Below are positions 61,602 to 64,000 of a stretch of DNA of 64,000 nucleotides, piece after piece; position 1 is the first letter of the stretch, and the number at the start of each line of letters is the position of its first letter. The notes below the pieces were generated by a model. The model searched no databases, had not been told where the DNA came from, and saw only the letters and a list, made by a program, of their open reading frames with translations. The stretch is from an uncultured Bacteroidia bacterium (GTDB lineage Bacteria; Bacteroidota; Bacteroidia; Bacteroidales; F082): positions 248,001-312,000 of the forward strand of contig CADCJI010000001.1 of NCBI GenBank assembly GCA_902801625.1. Direction: 5' to 3'. Made by a program: the position numbers and the translations under genes.

Positions 61602-62690
61602 ATGAAGAAATCATTTAGATATATCGTATTGAGCTTCGTAATCCTATTTGGATTAAGTGCTCCTCAAGCATTTGCAGGAAACAAAGACCGTTCAGGCCAA
61701 GCTGGCGCTCCCGAGCTGTTAATCAATCCCTGGGCCGCTTCGTCGGGCTGGGGCAATGCAGGCATGTCGTTCGTTCATGGCGTGGAAGCCATCTACGGCA
61801 ATGTGGCTGGCATCAGCTCTTGCCGCACCCTGGATGTGAACTTTACCCACACCAGCTGGCTGGTTGGTGTGGGTAATGACACCCGCATCTCCTCATTCGG
61901 CTTTCTGGCTCGTGTGGGTGAGTCGAGTGTGTTGGGTCTCTCTTTTATGTCGTTCAGCCTCGGTGAAATTCCGATTACGACTGTAGGAAATCCTGACCCT
62001 AACACATTGGGTACCTACAAGCCTAACCTGATGAACATCAATTTGTCGTTCGCCAAGGCTTTCTCCAATAGCATCAGCGGTGGTGTCAACTTGAAGATCA
62101 TCAGCGAGTCCATTAAGGATATGGATGGTGTTGGTGTGGCCATCGACGCAGGTATCCAGTATGTCACTGGTCCCTTCGACAATATCCACTTCGGTATCAC
62201 CTTGAAGAACATTGGACCCACCATGAAGTTCTCTGGCGACGGTCTCTCCCTTAGGGTGTTCATGGACAACACGAGCAACCAGCAGTTCACTATGGTGCAG
62301 CGCGTCGACGATTTCGAATTGCCCACTCAGTTGAGCATCGCAGCCGCCTACGACTTCCTGTTTGCTGAAACCAACAGAATCACCTTGGCTGGTAACTTCT
62401 GCTCCAACTCCTTCACCAACGACCAATTCATTGTCGGTCTGGAGTATGGTTGGAAAGAGATGTTCATGATCCGTGCCGGTTACACCTACGAAAACGGCAT
62501 CTGGTCGAAGGAAGGCATCCTTTACGATGATGGCTGCATGAACATCAACCGTGGCCTCAGCGCTGGTATGTCCATCGACGTGCCGGTCTCGAAGAAGGAA
62601 GACGCCATGCGTTTTGCTCTGGATTATTCCTACAGAGACACCTACACCTATGGTGGCACCCACAGCGTGGGCTTGAGAATTATTTTCTAA
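61602..62690 (+). CDS. PorV/PorQ-family outer-membrane protein
   Basis: 362 residues. Signal peptide (IVLSFVILFGLSAPQAFAG). The N-terminal PELLINPWAASSGWGNAGMSFVHGVEAIYGNVAGIS has the 'a-r-x-a-a-m-G-g-A...NPAgl' pattern of the PorV/PorQ (UPF0164-like) family, followed by a FadL-type 14-strand barrel ending in VGLRIIF. In T9SS, PorV binds cargo tails at the translocon and shuttles them to the attachment complex. Here it follows its likely cargo by 36 bases. Confidence 0.85.
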   Translation: MKKSFRYIVLSFVILFGLSAPQAFAGNKDRSGQAGAPELLINPWAASSGWGNAGMSFVHGVEAIYGNVAGISSCRTLDVNFTHTSWLVGVGNDTRISSFGFLARVGESSVLGLSFMSFSLGEIPITTVGNPDPNTLGTYKPNLMNINLSFAKAFSNSISGGVNLKIISESIKDMDGVGVAIDAGIQYVTGPFDNIHFGITLKNIGPTMKFSGDGLSLRVFMDNTSNQQFTMVQRVDDFELPTQLSIAAAYDFLFAETNRITLAGNFCSNSFTNDQFIVGLEYGWKEMFMIRAGYTYENGIWSKEGILYDDGCMNINRGLSAGMSIDVPVSKKEDAMRFALDYSYRDTYTYGGTHSVGLRIIF

Positions 62691-62717
62691 AACTGGTGTC
62701 AGTTTAGAAATAATTCG

Positions 62718-62725
62718 TATCTTTG
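62718..62725 (+). promoter_or_regulatory. -7 box of greA
   Basis: TATCTTTG; transcription would start near 62732, giving a leader of about 78 bases that contains the terminator-like hairpin at 62744. Confidence 0.6.
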
Positions 62726-62743
62726 CAGTCGCAAACCAAAAGA

Positions 62744-62774
62744 AGACCCTTATTTCGGTAAGGGTCTCTTTTTT
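62744..62774 (+). terminator. terminator hairpin inside the greA leader
   Basis: AGACCCTTA, TTTCGG, TAAGGGTCT, then CTTTTTT. It stands after the greA promoter box and 35 bases before the greA start, so it can stop both PorV-cassette read-through and greA's own transcript. Confidence 0.8.
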
Positions 62775-62808
62775 GCAACCTGTAATGAAATAATTAAACA
62801 TAATTACT

Positions 62809-63282
62809 ATGTCAGAAATCAAATACTTTACCCCAGAAGGGTTACAAAAACTGAAGGACGAACTTGACGACCTGATTCTTCGCGAACGTCCACGCATCGT
62901 GCAAGCCATCCAGGAAGCACGCGACAAAGGCGACCTCTCTGAAAATGCTGAATATGATGCTGCGAAAGAGGCCCAAGGCCTGCTTGAAGCCAAAATAGCC
63001 GAACTGCAAGACCTCATCTTCAATGCCCGTATCCTCGATGAGTCGAAGATGGACAACTCGAAGGTGTTGCTCTATTCGACGGTGAAGATCAAAAACACCA
63101 AGTCGGGCATGATGATGACTTATGCCATCGTGCCTGAAAAGGAGGCCAATTTCAAGGAAGGCAAGCTCTCTATCAACTCGCCCATAGGTCAAGGCCTGTT
63201 GGGCAAGCAGGTGGGCGACATCGCCGAGATTCAGGTGCCTGCCGGCAAGGTGCAGTTCGAAGTTGTTGAAATCACCCGTTAA
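62809..63282 (+). CDS. greA: transcript cleavage/elongation factor GreA
   Basis: 157 residues, exact family length. N-terminal coiled coil with the catalytic acidic tip (KGDLSENAEYDAAKEAQGLLEAKI) and C-terminal FKBP-like domain (ISINSPIGQGLLGKQVGDIAEIQVPAGKVQFEVVEI pattern). It rescues backtracked RNA polymerase. The HIT gene follows after 11 bases. Confidence 0.96.
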   Translation: MSEIKYFTPEGLQKLKDELDDLILRERPRIVQAIQEARDKGDLSENAEYDAAKEAQGLLEAKIAELQDLIFNARILDESKMDNSKVLLYSTVKIKNTKSGMMMTYAIVPEKEANFKEGKLSINSPIGQGLLGKQVGDIAEIQVPAGKVQFEVVEITR

Positions 63283-63293
63283 TACCTCAAGTC

Positions 63294-63686
63294 ATGGCTA
63301 CCATATTCTCAAGAATCGTGAAAGGGGAAATCCCTTGTTATAAGATTGCCGAAGACGAGCGTTTCTTTGCCTTTATGGACATCAATCCTGTTGCTGTGGG
63401 TCACACCCTGGTGATTCCCAAGCGCGAGGATGACTACATCTTCAACCTCGAGGACGACGAAATCGGTGCCATGATGGTCTTTGCCAAGAAAGTGGCTAAG
63501 GCCATCGAGAAGGCTGTGCCCTGCAAGCGCATCGGCGTGGCCGTCATCGGCTTGGAAGTGCCTCATGCGCATATCCACCTCATTCCCATCTCTCAGGAAG
63601 GCGATATGGACTTCAAGAAAGAACATGTGCATATGAGTGATGACGAATTTCGTGAGGTGCAGAAACGTATTGTGGAGAATCTTTAA
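63294..63686 (+). CDS. HIT-family nucleotide-binding hydrolase
   Basis: 130 residues. HIT signature PHAHIHLIP (His-x-His-x-His) near 95-103 and N-terminal IFSRIVKGEIPCYKIAEDERFFAFMDINPVAVGHTLVIPK typical of Hint-like HIT proteins, which split purine nucleoside phosphoramidates. Cotranscribed with greA. Confidence 0.93.
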   Translation: MATIFSRIVKGEIPCYKIAEDERFFAFMDINPVAVGHTLVIPKREDDYIFNLEDDEIGAMMVFAKKVAKAIEKAVPCKRIGVAVIGLEVPHAHIHLIPISQEGDMDFKKEHVHMSDDEFREVQKRIVENL

Positions 63687-63688
63687 GG

Positions 63689-63818
63689 AGATTCCCCTTC
63701 GGGAAATGGAGTTATCAAATTAGTTTAATGCGGCGGCTTGTAGCGCTTACGGTTTGTAGGCTCTGCAGGCCGCTGCTTGTTGGCCACACTTCGGCGCTCC
63801 ATTCCCGAAAGGGAATCT
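63689..63818. repeat. composite palindromic element (GATTCCC..TTCGGGAA type)
   Basis: Ends 63689-63711 and 63797-63818 are inverted copies; the right one folds ATTCCC, GAAA, GGGAAT. An inner pair GCGGCGGC (63730-63737) / GGCCGCTGC (63768-63776) gives a nested stem. A 73-codon frame over it looks like chance. Confidence 0.75.
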
Positions 63819-63836
63819 ATACATTGTTTTTTTTGT

Positions 63837-63844
63837 TATCTTTG
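63837..63844 (+). promoter_or_regulatory. -7 box of the last gene
   Basis: TATCTTTG, 16 bases before the ATG at 63861. Confidence 0.5.
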
Positions 63845-63860
63845 CCGAAATTATTGACCA

Positions 63861-64000
63861 ATGAAAAGAATCACCTTGTTACTATTGGCGCTTTGTGTAA
63901 TGACAGGTATGTTTGCCCAGGATTTCGACCTGCCCTGTGGCAACCTTAATTACAAGCCAGAAATACAGACTGTATTGCTTTATGCTGACGACAACCAGCT
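63861..64000 (+). CDS. secreted protein, 5' end only (possibly DUF5103)
   Basis: The first 46 codons are present: a signal peptide (RITLLLLALCVMTGMFAQ) and then NLNYKPEIQTVLLYADDNQ. The last stretch recalls the start of DUF5103 proteins (Y-x-x-x-I-x-T/S-V-x-L), a common Bacteroidota family of unknown role, but too little is visible to be sure. Confidence 0.6.
   Translation, partial: MKRITLLLLALCVMTGMFAQDFDLPCGNLNYKPEIQTVLLYADDNQ

Noticed and set aside
63728..63949. 73-codon frame near the window end
   Set aside because: It is translated from the palindromic element and overlaps, out of frame, a gene with a proper signal peptide.

Overview
The window is a chromosomal segment from an uncultured-type member of the Bacteroidota, most likely order Bacteroidales. 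The evidence is: many -7 boxes of the Bacteroidota sigma-ABfr type (TAnnTTTG, often with TTG about 19-21 bases upstream); few clear Shine-Dalgarno sites; secreted proteins ending in type IX secretion (T9SS) type-A tails; PorV/PorQ-family, BACON, fimbrillin-like and CarboxypepD_reg/TonB-receptor proteins; and Bacteroidota-typical core genes (PpiD-like foldase, hemolysin/CNNM protein, RpoN, GreA). Genus cannot be told from the sequence. No CRISPR array, rRNA or prophage was seen. There are two tRNAs (Phe, Lys).

Layout. 1-3.6 kb: the end of a PqqD-type peptide-modification-like locus (HprK-like kinase fragment, S24/S26 peptidase, PqqD protein, nucleotidyltransferase, a 47-residue candidate precursor peptide) followed by a fimbrillin-like lipoprotein. 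4-11 kb: an envelope-biogenesis run (FadL-like porin, TPR protein, LptC, CNNM/CBS membrane protein, PpiD/SurA-like PPIase), then a six-repeat BACON lipoprotein. 12.8-18.6 kb (minus): C69 dipeptidase, HemW carrying two in-frame palindromic elements, a T9SS FG-GAP protein and an aquaporin. 19-26 kb: a small collagen-like protein with a CTERM-like tail, then TolC-MacA-MacB-permease followed by a LytS/LytTR two-component pair. 26.3-33.7 kb: tRNA-Lys, an ApbE/DUF5686/FtsB-like operon, RidA plus a dehydrogenase, a SPOR protein, RuvB, and a candidate small RNA. 34-40.6 kb: a leucyl-tRNA synthetase with a nuclease-like insertion, an AraC regulator, a second candidate small RNA, a GH29 fucosidase and a zeta-toxin-like pair. 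41-45.6 kb: lipoproteins, a T9SS M1 peptidase and another T9SS protein. 45.7-52.6 kb: histidine kinase, RpoN, AsnRS, a REP-associated (Y1) transposase whose palindromes run into the start of a DAHP synthase/chorismate mutase gene, and a lipoprotein. 53-62.7 kb: a three-gene cassette of TonB-dependent receptor, 1511-residue surface protein and PorV/PorQ-family protein. 62.8-64 kb: GreA, a HIT protein and the start of a secreted protein.

Themes. (i) Secretion and the outer membrane dominate: T9SS cargo, the PorV-family cassette, Lpt/PPIase biogenesis and a MacAB-TolC-type exporter. (ii) The genome is rich in short palindromic repeats: at least eight distinct types are seen here. Three copies lie in or against coding sequence (two inside hemW, one forming the upstream part of the DAHP synthase frame), and a RAYT-type transposase is present as a possible mobiliser of one type. 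(iii) The most unusual single gene is leuS, where about 114 residues resembling a Vsr/DUF559-type PD-(D/E)XK nuclease sit in frame just before the KMSKS region.
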